Notes: a model not told the origin generated them from the letters alone. A stretch of DNA of 32,643 nucleotides from Shewanella sp. (GCF_013214165.1 NZ_JABSSM010000051.1:1-32643); one strand, 5' to 3'; positions 8,742-17,529 are shown, numbered from the stretch's first letter. Numbers and translations are program-made.

Positions 8742-10718
8742 TTATGCATCCCCGCCCAGATATTCTGAACTTGAGATATGCAGGTAGTAGTTGTACTTCT
8801 CATATTGAGTCACCACATCGGCCAAGATCTGTTTCTGAGTGAATCCCATCACGTCATAGTGCTGACCGCCATGCTCGAGGAAGACTTCGGCGCGATAGTA
8901 ATCAGTCTCACCATCGTCGACTTCGCTGACTAACGGATTGGTAATGGTGAAGGCTCTGATCCGCAGGCCATAGACAAAATCGTTATGATCTTCACTAGGG
9001 ATAACAAACCTGACTCGATTATCTAAATTGATGACCTTAGCCGGAATACCGCGGCGAATGAAGCTCTCACACACCTGAGTCAGCGCCGGGGTCGCCACCT
9101 GCTCGAGGAACTCTTGCACATCATCTTCACTGGGATGGGACACTAGGACATCGAGATGGTCTTCCCAATCCACATCAGTCTTGCTGTACTGCACACTGGT
9201 ATTATGTGACTGCACGCTGTTGAGCTTGATCCAATCATCTCGCAGCGCCCGATAAAGACCTAGGCACATCAACAACATCACTAGCAAGAATGGCAGCGCA
9301 CTGGCAATAGCCACTGTCTGCAAGGCCTGTAGACCACCAGCCAGCAAGAGTACCGAAGCTACCACACCCTGAAGTAGGGCCCAGAAGACACGTTGCCACA
9401 CGGGAGCTTCTAGATCGCCCCCCGAAGTCAGATTATCTATCACCAAGGAGCCAGAATCTGACGAGGTGACGAAGAAAGTGATCACTAGGCACAGGGCTAT
9501 CGTCGACAATAATGTCGAGAAAGGCATGTGTTCGAAGAACACAAACAGGGCAACAGACACGTCCGATGAAACCGCTTCGGCCAGATAAGTAGCACCATGA
9601 TTCATGATGGCATCTATGGCGGTATTACCAAATACCGTCATCCACAAGAAGGTGAAAGCCGAAGGCACGAGTAACACGCCGATCAGAAACTCTCTGATGG
9701 TTCTGCCGCGGGAAACTCGTGCGATAAAGGTGCCGACAAAAGGAGACCAAGATATCCACCAGCCCCAATAGAGCAAGGTCCAGCCACCTATCCAGTCATT
9801 CTTCTGTTCATAAGCATATAAGTTAAATGTCTTACCCACTATATCACTCAGATAGGCACCGGTGTTTTGCACGAAGGCCTGTAATAATTCGACCGTGGGA
9901 CCAAAAATGAGCACGGAAACCAACAAGAGCACCGCCAGCCCCAGATTGAGTTCACTGAGACGCTTAACCCCTTTATCTAGACCTAAGAACACCGACAAGG
10001 TGGCGATCAGCGAAATAGCGATGATCAAGCCTACCTGCACCATGGCATTCACTGGCACACCGAGTAGATAGTTGAGGCCCGAGTTAACCTGCAACACTCC
10101 AAAACCGAGCGAGGTAGCCACACCAAACATGGTGCCTAGCACGGCAAACGTATCGACCGCATGACCTATGGGTCCATAAATTCGCTCACCAATCAAGGGA
10201 TAAAGAGCACTTCTGGGCAGCAGAGGTAATTTATGACGATAGGAGAAATAAGACAGACTCAGGGCAACGACGGCATAGATAGCCCAAGCATGGATCCCCC
10301 AATGGAAGAAGGTTATCTTCATCGCATCTTTTGCCGCCTGAATCGTCTCAGGCGTGGCATCCGGTGGCGACATATAGTGCATCACCGGCTCGGCAACGCC
10401 GAAAAACATCAGGCCTATGCCCATACCAGCAGAAAACAACATGGCTATCCAGCTCTTATAGCTGTAATCGGGTTCGGCGTGATCTGGCCCAAGCTTGATA
10501 TCACCGAAACGGCTAAACATGACGAAGATGATAAAAATAAGAAAGATGGCTACGCCTGAGATGTAGAGCCAACCGGCTTTAACTTGAAACCAGGTCTGAG
10601 CCGATTTGAATACTTCTTGGGCTTGTTCGGGCCAGACAGAGCCGACGAACACCATCAAGATGATGAGAAATAATGATGGAAAAAAAACAGGTGGATTGAT
10701 ACTGGTCTTAATAGACAT
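8742..10718 (-). CDS. betT: BCCT-family choline/betaine transporter (BetT-like)
   Basis: 658-aa secondary transporter of the betaine/choline/carnitine family in the inner membrane, taking up choline or a related osmolyte. Visible are the GMGIGLMFFGVAEP motif near residue 100, the tryptophan-rich signature LLYWGWWISWSPFVG near 325, about twelve hydrophobic segments, and a long cytoplasmic C-terminal domain of about 150 residues as in osmoregulated BetT. The frame stays open 31 codons further upstream. I chose the ATG at 10716-10718 (MSIKTSINPPVFF) because it has a GGGAG ribosome binding site and starts like the family. No bet genes lie nearby, so the substrate is inferred from the family and glycine betaine is an alternative. 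Confidence 0.9.
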   Translation of the reverse strand: MSIKTSINPPVFFPSLFLIILMVFVGSVWPEQAQEVFKSAQTWFQVKAGWLYISGVAIFLIFIIFVMFSRFGDIKLGPDHAEPDYSYKSWIAMLFSAGMGIGLMFFGVAEPVMHYMSPPDATPETIQAAKDAMKITFFHWGIHAWAIYAVVALSLSYFSYRHKLPLLPRSALYPLIGERIYGPIGHAVDTFAVLGTMFGVATSLGFGVLQVNSGLNYLLGVPVNAMVQVGLIIAISLIATLSVFLGLDKGVKRLSELNLGLAVLLLVSVLIFGPTVELLQAFVQNTGAYLSDIVGKTFNLYAYEQKNDWIGGWTLLYWGWWISWSPFVGTFIARVSRGRTIREFLIGVLLVPSAFTFLWMTVFGNTAIDAIMNHGATYLAEAVSSDVSVALFVFFEHMPFSTLLSTIALCLVITFFVTSSDSGSLVIDNLTSGGDLEAPVWQRVFWALLQGVVASVLLLAGGLQALQTVAIASALPFLLVMLLMCLGLYRALRDDWIKLNSVQSHNTSVQYSKTDVDWEDHLDVLVSHPSEDDVQEFLEQVATPALTQVCESFIRRGIPAKVINLDNRVRFVIPSEDHNDFVYGLRIRAFTITNPLVSEVDDGETDYYRAEVFLEHGGQHYDVMGFTQKQILADVVTQYEKYNYYLHISSSEYLGGDA

Positions 10719-11144
10719 ATAGCTCCCGCACGTTAACATGCGGCGGCACACAATTAATGATGATGACGCCGCTCGGTTCCCGAAGCACGACACACTCACA
10801 CCGTGGCGCATTAAATCCGCCAGAGGTTAAGTATATGCTGCCACGAGAAAGTTGCATTCTGTGGTAAAGATGCTGCAACAAATCATATTGAATAACCCTG
10901 CCCAAGACTCTCGGTTAGGTGAGTCCGGCTCACGCTAACTCCTGAACACAAGATCCGATCCCAAATTGAAATCCCAAGGTGTTAGAGCAGCTGCAGCCCA
11001 GCTATTAAATAGAATTTGCCTATCGATTTATCGACAGAACCCGATAATCATATCTTGCTCTGTCAAAAAATCAGATACTCACAAAACTCGTTAATATAAT
11101 AACCTATATATCTATGCAGTTATGTGCGGCTCGACCACAAAAAC
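10719..11144 (-). promoter_or_regulatory. Long untranslated region upstream of betT
   Basis: No gene seen. Two hairpins could form on the minus-strand transcript. One is at 10914-10939 (GTGAG/CTCAC extended by GTTAG/CTAAC with a one-base bulge). The other, at 10726-10743 (CCGCA/TGCGG), touches the ribosome binding site of the transporter gene. This may be a leader that controls translation, but no known riboswitch class was recognised. The part from about 10950 to 11144 is AT-rich and should hold the promoter. Confidence 0.35.
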
Positions 11145-11149
11145 AAAAA

Positions 11150-11170
11150 AAAGCAGCGATAAGCTGCTTT
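11150..11170 (-). terminator. Terminator of the pst-phoU operon
   Basis: AAAGCAGC and GCTGCTTT form an 8-bp stem with a 5-base loop. On the minus strand a run of eight T follows. It lies about 250 bases beyond the phoU stop, so the phoU 3' untranslated region includes the tandem copies described separately. Confidence 0.85.
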
Positions 11171-11220
11171 AAATCAAGGTGACACGATAGTGGAGTCCAC
11201 ATTTAACCTAAGGATTCACA

Positions 11221-11421
11221 CTTTTTCCATCTCTGCATAAGACATATGAGTGCGGACATCTTTTCGATGACTTAGTTATAAATTCAGCTCCTTTTCCATC
11301 TCTGCATAAGACATATGAGTGCGGACATCTTCTCTACTCAGACGCTAGGATAGTTATAAATTCAAATCTTTTTCCATCTCTGCATAAGACATATGATGCG
11401 AACATCTTTTCGATGACTTAG
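11221..11421 (-). repeat. Three degenerate tandem copies of the phoU 3' end
   Basis: Directly after the phoU stop the last 50 or so bases of phoU recur three times. The shared core CCATCTCTGCATAAGACAT is anchored at 11227, 11296 and 11374; the native equivalent is at 11442, giving spacings of 69, 78 and 68 bases. Read on the minus strand, the middle copy still encodes DVRTHMSYAEMEKELNL plus stop, compared with the native [16 protein letters not shown]. The three extra copies share changes with each other that native phoU lacks. Confidence 0.9.
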
Positions 11422-12132
11422 TTATAAATTCAGATCCTTTTCCATCTCTTCATAAGAAACGTGGCGTACATCTTTACCTTTAACATAATAGATGATGTAT
11501 TCGCAGATATTCTGACAGCGATCGCCGACACGCTCTACGGCTCTTGTTGCCCAAAGCACATCAAACACCTCGGGTATTGAGCGGGGATCTTCCATCATAT
11601 AGGTCATAAGTTGGCGGATGGTGCTTTCATACTCTTTATCTAGCTTAGCGTCTTCTTTATGGAGTGCGAAAGCGGCATCAGCATCCATGCGCGCCAGGGC
11701 ATCTAAGGTGCCATGAAGAAAACGCGTCGCGTGGCGTCCCATGCTATCGAGACTCACCAGCAGGGGTTGTTGCTTCTTCAAACGTTTTTCTAGGGCGACC
11801 TTGGCTATTTTCACACAAGCATCACCGATACGCTCTAAATCTGTGATGGTTTTAGAGATGGCCAGCACTAACCTTAAGTCACTCGCCGCAGGCTGTCTTT
11901 TGGCGATGATACGGGCACATTCCTCATCGATAGCGACTTCCATGTCATTGACCTTATGATCGCCTTCGATCACTCGCTGAGCCAGCTCAGCATCTAGGTC
12001 GGCAATCGCATCCAGCGCTTGCTCCAACTGACGCTCTACCAGTCCGCCCATGGCCAAGACGCGGTTGCGAATATCATCCAGCTCGGCGTTAAACTGACCC
12101 GAAATGTGTTTATTTAAATTCATATTGTCCAT
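11422..12132 (-). CDS. phoU: PhoU, phosphate uptake/signalling regulator
   Basis: 236-aa cytoplasmic protein made of two three-helix PhoU bundles. It links the PstSCAB transporter to the PhoR/PhoB system and keeps the Pho regulon off when phosphate is plentiful. Metal-binding-type E/DxxxD motifs are visible in each half: [14 protein letters not shown] near residue 95 and [18 protein letters not shown] near 200. The start ATG at 12130-12132 has AAGGG about ten bases upstream; an in-frame ATG three codons later is a possible alternative. It is the last gene of pstC-pstA-pstB-phoU. Its 3' end is followed by partial tandem copies of itself. Confidence 0.96.
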   Translation of the reverse strand: MDNMNLNKHISGQFNAELDDIRNRVLAMGGLVERQLEQALDAIADLDAELAQRVIEGDHKVNDMEVAIDEECARIIAKRQPAASDLRLVLAISKTITDLERIGDACVKIAKVALEKRLKKQQPLLVSLDSMGRHATRFLHGTLDALARMDADAAFALHKEDAKLDKEYESTIRQLMTYMMEDPRSIPEVFDVLWATRAVERVGDRCQNICEYIIYYVKGKDVRHVSYEEMEKDLNL

Positions 12133-12217
12133 CGGTGTTAACCCTTTTGTCAGTATCTCAGTCCAGGGCTAAGCTCACTGGACCTGGCTTTGTTGACTAA
12201 CGCTACATTAGTCTTAA

Positions 12218-13036
12218 TTACCCGTAACGACCCGTGATGTAATCTTCGGTCTTACGTTTCTGTGGTGTGGTAAAGATGGTATTGGTATCGGCGTACTCGA
12301 CCAGTTCTCCCATATACATGAAGGCGGTTTGATCAGACACCCGCGCCGCCTGCTGCATGTTGTGAGTCACTATCACCACGGTATACTTAGCTTTAAGCTC
12401 ACTGATCAACTCTTCGATGATCAGGGTCGAGATGGGATCCAGAGCCGATGTGGGTTCATCCAGTAGTAATACCTCGGGCTCGATAGCGATGGCGCGAGCA
12501 ATCACTAAGCGTTGTTGCTGACCACCAGACAGGCCGAAGGCGTTATCATGAAGTCTGTCTTTCACTTCATCCCAGATAGCCGCGCCACGAAGAGAGCTTT
12601 CGGCGGCGTCATCGAGATCGCGGCGATTGTTTATCCCTTGGAGGCGCAATCCATAGACCACATTCTCATAAATTGATTTAGGAAACGGGTTAGGACGCTG
12701 GAATACCATGCCAACGTTACGACGCAGGGCGGCAACATCCACCTTCTTATCATAGATATTCTGTCCGTGGAGCAGGACTTCACCGCTAATATGGCAATTA
12801 TCCACCAGATCATTCATGCGGTTAATACAGCGCAGCAGGGTGGACTTACCACAACCACTGGGACCGATGAAGGCGGTGACTTGTTTCTCTGGTATCTTCA
12901 TAGAGACATCGAACAGGGCCTGTTTATCACCATATTTCAGCGATAAGTTGCTGATCTCCAGGGCTGTGTCTTCCTGGCTCAAATTTTTCAAGTCCACTGA
13001 TTTAGTACTCATCGCTGACTTATCTATCGAAATCAT
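12218..13036 (-). CDS. pstB: PstB, phosphate ABC transporter ATPase
   Basis: ATPase subunit that powers high-affinity phosphate import through PstC/PstA at the inner membrane. It has Walker [10 protein letters not shown], a Q-loop in VFQRPNPFP, the ABC signature LSGGQQQR, Walker [12 protein letters not shown] and the switch His in [19 protein letters not shown] is typical of PstB. I chose the ATG at 13034-13036 (272 aa) because AGGA lies eight bases upstream. A GTG five codons earlier extends the frame but has no better ribosome binding site. It lies between pstA and phoU on the same strand. Confidence 0.97.
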   Translation of the reverse strand: MISIDKSAMSTKSVDLKNLSQEDTALEISNLSLKYGDKQALFDVSMKIPEKQVTAFIGPSGCGKSTLLRCINRMNDLVDNCHISGEVLLHGQNIYDKKVDVAALRRNVGMVFQRPNPFPKSIYENVVYGLRLQGINNRRDLDDAAESSLRGAAIWDEVKDRLHDNAFGLSGGQQQRLVIARAIAIEPEVLLLDEPTSALDPISTLIIEELISELKAKYTVVIVTHNMQQAARVSDQTAFMYMGELVEYADTNTIFTTPQKRKTEDYITGRYG

Positions 13037-13122
13037 GTTATGTCCTATCACTTTATAGATCTGCTACGCATCTCTATCTGAGTCACTGTGTGACAACGTC
13101 TTGGTTTATAGCTGCAGCGTAA

Positions 13123-13164
13123 AAGTAATGTATTAGTCTCTATCATACTGAGTTTACATTACTT
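13123..13164. other. Inverted repeat between pstA and pstB
   Basis: AAGTAATGTA and TACATTACTT (10 bp, perfect) enclose 22 bases just downstream of pstA. A shorter one, GTCAC-TGT-GTGAC, lies at 13082-13094. Such hairpins could protect or process the transcript between permease and ATPase genes, whose products are needed in different amounts. There is no U-run. Confidence 0.4.
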
Positions 13165-13175
13165 GCTAGCCAATA

Positions 13176-14828
13176 TTAATGCTCTAGTGAGCGATATTTC
13201 TCACGTAAATGGTTTCGAACCGCTATCGCCGTCAGGTTCAATGACACTATGACAGTAACCAGCAAGAACGAGGTGGCGTAAACCAGAGGTCTCGCGGCCT
13301 CTACGTTCGGACTCTGGAAGCCCACATCATAAATATGGAAACCTAGGTGCATAAATTTTCGCTCCAGATGCACGAAGGGAAAGTTCATATCGATAGGCAA
13401 GGTTGGCGCGAGCTTGACTACGCCCACCAACATCAAGGGAGCCACTTCACCCGCGGCGCGCGCCACGGCCAGAATGAGTCCAGTCATGATAGCCGGGCTC
13501 GCCATAGGCAAGATGATGCGCCACAGGGTTTCCGCCTTGGTAGCACCCAGTGCCAGACTAGCTTGGCGTACCGAGCTTGGAATGCGGCTCAAGCCTTCCT
13601 CGGTCGACACGATAACCACAGGTAAGGTCAGGATGGCCAGGGTCAATGCTGACCAGAGTACACCCGGGGAGCCAAATGTCGGCGCCGGTAGTGCTGCGGG
13701 GAAGAACAGCTGATCTATGCTGCCGCCGAACATATAGACGAAGAAGCCCAAGCCGAACACCCCGTAAACAATCGAGGGCACACCAGCCAGATTAATCACG
13801 GCGATGCGGATCATCTTAGTGACAGGACCTTTCTTGGCATATTCGTGCAGATAAACCGCCGCAACCACTCCAAATGGCGTCACAATCACAGCCATCAGCA
13901 TCACCATAAATACGGTGCCGAAAATAGCTGGGAACACTCCGCCCTCTGTGTTGGCTTCACGAGGATCGTCACTGACGAAACGGCCAACACCGACAAACCA
14001 ATGGCCCAATTTATCCAGCAGACCCAAACGGTTGGAATAAGTCACATCCAAAATGCTATCCAGTTTGAGGGTCACCTCCACGCCGCGCATGTCTTTGATA
14101 ACGACCGAATCCCGACCCGCTTCTTCCCTGAGCCCGAAGAACTTCTTCTCTACAATCAAATATTGAGCCTGTAGATCCGCCCGTTTCTGGGCTAAGTCGG
14201 CCTTAATCACAGGTGTCAGCTTACCATCGAGTTCATAACCACGTCCCTGCAGACGAAGCTTCTCGATGGCGTAGTTTATCGAACCTATTTCCCCCTTCTG
14301 CAGATCCACCGCCTTATCATTGAGCGCCACAGAGCGTTCGATGTGAGACTCGAACGAGGCTTCGACATTAGCGAAGTCGAGTCGTTTACCATTTTCTATG
14401 ACAGCCACAGGATAGCCGTAAAAATCGCCATTCTTACTGCGCTCGATAACCGCGATATCTTGAGGTCGACTGCGAGAGATGATATTTGTGGCTAGGACCC
14501 AGCGAAAATCCAGACCAACAAATTCACGGTTACCGGTTTTAACTAAATAACGGGTCACCGTATCACCCTGCGCCTCTTTAAACACATGACCAGCCGAGAT
14601 CAGTTGCTCGGTGGGCACTTCTTCGGTGTCGTAGATCTCCCCAATGAGTGTATATTTTGTCCCATGATTATCTTGCATCTCCCATTGGTATATTTCAGCA
14701 GGCCAGAAGTAACTCAAGCCCCGCCATGCAATCATCAAGAGTAGGCCCAGTACTGCAATCAAGCTGATGCTGACCGCACCACCTGTCATCCAGATCCAAG
14801 GAGCACCCGATTTAAACCAATTACCCAT
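13176..14828 (-). CDS. pstA: PstA, phosphate ABC transporter permease (long form)
   Basis: 550-aa inner-membrane permease subunit of the phosphate importer, about twice the length of E. coli PstA. One membrane helix at about residues 12-35 is followed by a hydrophilic insert (about 40-285). The ABC permease domain occupies the C-terminal half, with the EAA-loop region GATKAETLWRIILPMASPA that contacts PstB. Long PstA/PstC pairs of this sort are typical of Shewanella and relatives. The start ATG at 14826-14828 (MGNWFKSGAPW) has a GGGGGAG ribosome binding site. Oddly, this start region is preceded by two tandem copies of itself that begin mini-ORFs. Confidence 0.94.
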   Translation of the reverse strand: MGNWFKSGAPWIWMTGGAVSISLIAVLGLLLMIAWRGLSYFWPAEIYQWEMQDNHGTKYTLIGEIYDTEEVPTEQLISAGHVFKEAQGDTVTRYLVKTGNREFVGLDFRWVLATNIISRSRPQDIAVIERSKNGDFYGYPVAVIENGKRLDFANVEASFESHIERSVALNDKAVDLQKGEIGSINYAIEKLRLQGRGYELDGKLTPVIKADLAQKRADLQAQYLIVEKKFFGLREEAGRDSVVIKDMRGVEVTLKLDSILDVTYSNRLGLLDKLGHWFVGVGRFVSDDPREANTEGGVFPAIFGTVFMVMLMAVIVTPFGVVAAVYLHEYAKKGPVTKMIRIAVINLAGVPSIVYGVFGLGFFVYMFGGSIDQLFFPAALPAPTFGSPGVLWSALTLAILTLPVVIVSTEEGLSRIPSSVRQASLALGATKAETLWRIILPMASPAIMTGLILAVARAAGEVAPLMLVGVVKLAPTLPIDMNFPFVHLERKFMHLGFHIYDVGFQSPNVEAARPLVYATSFLLVTVIVSLNLTAIAVRNHLREKYRSLEH

Positions 14829-14919
14829 GAGAGTCTCCCCCTACATCGTGTGCTGAACATACCGCACCACCTGTCATATCACAGCCCCAAGGAGAACCCG
14901 ATTTAAACCAATTACCCAT
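14821..14919 (-). CDS. Mini-ORF 2 upstream of pstA (32 codons, copy of pstA start)
   Basis: It begins MGNWFKSGSPWGCDMTGGAV, closely matching the N-terminus of PstA (MGNWFKSGAPWIWMTGGAV), and then diverges. Its TAA stop lies within CATGGGTAA, which also contains the pstA start codon, so its end overlaps the pstA start in another frame. A G-rich ribosome binding site (GGGGGGCAGTGTC) precedes its ATG. It could act as a leader peptide coupling translation to pstA, or be a non-functional duplication relic. Whether it is translated cannot be told from sequence. Confidence 0.45.
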   Translation of the reverse strand: MGNWFKSGSPWGCDMTGGAVCSAHDVGGDSHG

Positions 14920-15016
14920 GACACTGCCCCCCAAGAAGTAGATCAAACTTAGCAACAAGCACCATGTCATTCATTCCCAAAGCCCAAGGAGAACCCGACT
15001 TAAACCAATTACCCAT
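14912..15016 (-). CDS. Mini-ORF 1 upstream of pstA (34 codons, copy of pstA start)
   Basis: It begins MGNWFKSGSPWALGMNDM, another copy of the PstA start, then diverges. Its ATG has GGAGAGACTCTC upstream, nearly the same as the native pstA ribosome binding region. Its TAA again overlaps the start of the next copy (CATGGGTAA). It lies 88 bases after the pstC stop. Like the second mini-ORF it may be translated and coupled; this is inference. Confidence 0.45.
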   Translation of the reverse strand: MGNWFKSGSPWALGMNDMVLVAKFDLLLGGQCHG

Positions 15017-15103
15017 GAGAGTCTCTCCATAACTGCAACTGTAAAACCCATATATTCATGTTCATATATATATTCATCATGTCTTTGCTACTAAAGTGAG
15101 CGA

Positions 15104-17359
15104 TTAAAGTGAGCTATAGCGTTCACGTAGACGCTGTCTGACCACTTCGGCAATAGTGTTGAAAATAAAGGTGAAAATAAACAGTACGAAGGCCGCGAGG
15201 AAGAGTACCCGATAGTGAGAACTGCCAATGGCCGACTCAGGCACTTCGACGGCAATATTCGCCGCCAGGGTGCGCATGCCCTGAAACACACTCCACTCCA
15301 TTATGGCCGTGTTTCCTGTCGCCATGAGTACGATCATGGTTTCACCAACCGCACGCCCCACTCCCATCATGATGGCGGAGAAGATGCCCGGGCTTGCAGT
15401 TAATAAGACTACCCGAGTCAGTGTCTGCCAGGTGGTCGCACCCAGCGCCAAACTGCCGTTGGAAAGGTGACGAGGCACAGAGAACACCGCATCTTCGGCT
15501 ATCGAGAAAATAGTTGGAATGACCGCAAAGCCCATGGCAATACCGACAACCAGAGCATTACGTTGATCGAAGGTGATACCCAGCTCATTGGTGATAAACA
15601 ATCTTGAATCACCACCGAAGAAGGCGATTTCCAGTGCGGGACTGATGGCGAAGGAGAACCAGCCGACGAATAAGATCACCGGGATCAACATCAACTCCTG
15701 GTAGGCTTCGGGTAAAAACTGTTTAGCCTTATCCGGCAAGTTATGCCAGAGGAAAGCACTGGTCAGTATCGAGAGCGGCAACAGGGTGAGTAAGACTAAG
15801 ATCCCCGGCAAGTGATCCTCGATCAAGGGCGCCAGCCATAAACCGGCGAGGAAGCCGAGTATTACCGTGGGCAAGGCTTCCATTATTTCGATGGTTGGCT
15901 TGACGACGGCGCGCACCTTGGGCGTCATAAAGTAGGCGGTATAGATGGCGCCGGCAATCGCTAAGGGAGTGGCAAACATCATGGCGTAGAAAGCGGCTTT
16001 CATGGTACCAAACGCCAATGGCATCAGGCTCAACTTGGCTTCAAAATCATCGGATCCCGAAGTCGACTGCCACACATATAGGGGCTCAGGATAACTTTCA
16101 TACCACACCTTGCTCCACATGGCGCTCCATGACACTTCAGGGTGAGTATTTGAAACACTGAACATGTGTAACTTGTTGTCGGCTTCCACCACTAAGGCGT
16201 TAGAGCGTGGGCTAAAGCCCAGCGTACCTAGATTATTTAAGTTGAAATCTTTGGAAAACAGTTTTCTTTGGCTGGTGGTATAGAGCAACGACAACTGGCC
16301 ATTTTCGCTGATAGTGACAAAGCTCTTGCGATAAAATTCAGCGGCTACACTCTTAATGCCGCCTTGATTTCTAAATTCGCGTATCTCTTGATACTGACGC
16401 CCTTGCTTACCATTTACCTGAAAATACTGCTGCACCAAACCTGAATCGTAACTCACCAACACAGAGCTTGCCCCTGCTAGTAGGCTAACATTGGTGACAT
16501 TGACACCAGTACGCCCCAGCTCTAATACTTGACTCAGGGAGACTGCTTCGACATCTCGAATATCATAGACGAAGAGTTTATTGTCTGATCTGAGCAGGAG
16601 TTGACGCTGATCCGGAGTCATCAATTGTTGCTGAACACGTACCGGAGCATCGTCGATGATGCCGCTATAAGCAAACCATTCGACCTCTTCGGTCATCATG
16701 TTCTCTTCACCTTCCTGACGTGACAGACGCCAAATTTTGTCATCTCCCTGATAAGCAAAGGTCATCTTATCGCTACTGTAATTGAATGCGAGATTGTTTA
16801 TCGACTGCCCCTGTTCATCGACAGTCATGGCCGCCTTGCCGTTAGGGAATCTCAAATTAGGTGTGATGAGTCGATTATTGTCTGGATAAGTCACGGTAAA
16901 CTCGAGATCTGCAATGATCACCTGACCATTATCGAGTCCGAAAGCAAACCTCTGTTCACTTGGCACTGAGGCTGAGCTACTGACAACTTGACTCCCCTCG
17001 GGGAATTGCAACTGCTCAGTTTCAATTAATTGTGATGAGCTAACATCATAAAAATCGACTCGACCAGTTTGAGATACGCGGTACATGATCTCATTTTGTT
17101 CATCGCTTCCGACCATCAGGGCTGGAACTGAATCATGAATATCCACACTCGATACAGGTGACACTTCGGCGTCATCGAAGATAGGCTTGATAACATAGAG
17201 CAGATAAAAGAAAATTAACAACAGAGCGATAAAAACCATAGCTCCACCGATAGTCACCCCAATTTGAGTCAACTTATCCTTAATAGCCCTGCCGCTTGAG
17301 CCTCTCCCCATCAGTAGCTTATGAGCCTTAGAATCAGGTTGTTTTACCTGAGTTTCCAT
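15104..17359 (-). CDS. pstC: PstC, phosphate ABC transporter permease (long form)
   Basis: 751-aa inner-membrane permease, first gene of the operon and partner of PstA. One membrane helix (about 34-57) is followed by a soluble insert of about 390 residues rich in beta-strand repeats, with phrases such as LLRSDNKLFVYDIRD and VTISENGQLSLLYTT that look like beta-propeller blades. The ABC permease domain (about 460-750) has the EAA loop GATTWQTLTRVVLLTASPG. E. coli PstC lacks the insert. The start ATG at 17357-17359 has GAGG upstream, and a Pho box promoter lies about 90 bases further up. No pstS is present next to it. Confidence 0.94.
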   Translation of the reverse strand: METQVKQPDSKAHKLLMGRGSSGRAIKDKLTQIGVTIGGAMVFIALLLIFFYLLYVIKPIFDDAEVSPVSSVDIHDSVPALMVGSDEQNEIMYRVSQTGRVDFYDVSSSQLIETEQLQFPEGSQVVSSSASVPSEQRFAFGLDNGQVIIADLEFTVTYPDNNRLITPNLRFPNGKAAMTVDEQGQSINNLAFNYSSDKMTFAYQGDDKIWRLSRQEGEENMMTEEVEWFAYSGIIDDAPVRVQQQLMTPDQRQLLLRSDNKLFVYDIRDVEAVSLSQVLELGRTGVNVTNVSLLAGASSVLVSYDSGLVQQYFQVNGKQGRQYQEIREFRNQGGIKSVAAEFYRKSFVTISENGQLSLLYTTSQRKLFSKDFNLNNLGTLGFSPRSNALVVEADNKLHMFSVSNTHPEVSWSAMWSKVWYESYPEPLYVWQSTSGSDDFEAKLSLMPLAFGTMKAAFYAMMFATPLAIAGAIYTAYFMTPKVRAVVKPTIEIMEALPTVILGFLAGLWLAPLIEDHLPGILVLLTLLPLSILTSAFLWHNLPDKAKQFLPEAYQELMLIPVILFVGWFSFAISPALEIAFFGGDSRLFITNELGITFDQRNALVVGIAMGFAVIPTIFSIAEDAVFSVPRHLSNGSLALGATTWQTLTRVVLLTASPGIFSAIMMGVGRAVGETMIVLMATGNTAIMEWSVFQGMRTLAANIAVEVPESAIGSSHYRVLFLAAFVLFIFTFIFNTIAEVVRQRLRERYSSL

Positions 17360-17450
17360 TAGAACCTCGTTTATTAAATAGCCAGTAGACTTTTCACTGG
17401 GATTGTTCTAAAAATAGTTTAGAAGCAATCTCATTATTCTGATGTGTGGC

Positions 17451-17484
17451 ATTATATGACGTAAAGATTACACTAGTGTTACAG
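17451..17484 (-). promoter_or_regulatory. Pho box and -10 of the pstC operon promoter
   Basis: On the minus strand CTGTAAC (17484-17478), four bases, then GTGTAAT (17473-17467) match two CTGTCAT half-sites at the proper 11-base period. Exactly ten bases later comes a perfect TATAAT (17456-17451). That is the layout known for PhoB-activated promoters, where the Pho box replaces the -35. A third, weaker half-site ACGTCAT (17462-17456) continues the 11-base phase and overlaps the -10. Confidence 0.8.
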
Positions 17485-17529
17485 TGCCAGAACAAGGATA
17501 GAAAAAATAAATCATGAAGGAGTATCAAT

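Larger units (their letters stand above)
14790..15030 (-). repeat. Tandem triplication of the pstA start region
   Basis: The block from the ribosome binding site to about codon 11-19 of pstA occurs three times, with start codons at 14828 (native), 14919 and 15016, i.e. spacings of 91 and 97 bases. All share TTAAACCAATTACCCATGA or a one-base variant on the plus strand. The upstream two have GAACCCGA where native has GCACCCGA, so they are closer to each other than to the working gene. Between the third copy and pstC is a short AT-rich stretch with repeated TATATTCAT. Confidence 0.92.

Noticed and set aside
10719..10905. N-terminal extension of the transporter and a 65-codon frame upstream
   Set aside because: The family start MSIKTSINPP with a GGGAG ribosome binding site lies at 10718; the upstream frames have no family features.
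11221..11480. Repeats after phoU read as a CRISPR or phage attachment array
   Set aside because: The units are recognisably the phoU 3' coding end with near-constant spacing and similar intervening bases, and there is no integrase nearby.
13845..14174. A 109-codon plus-strand frame inside pstA
   Set aside because: It lies antisense to a strongly conserved permease gene, has no ribosome binding site and no recognisable domain.
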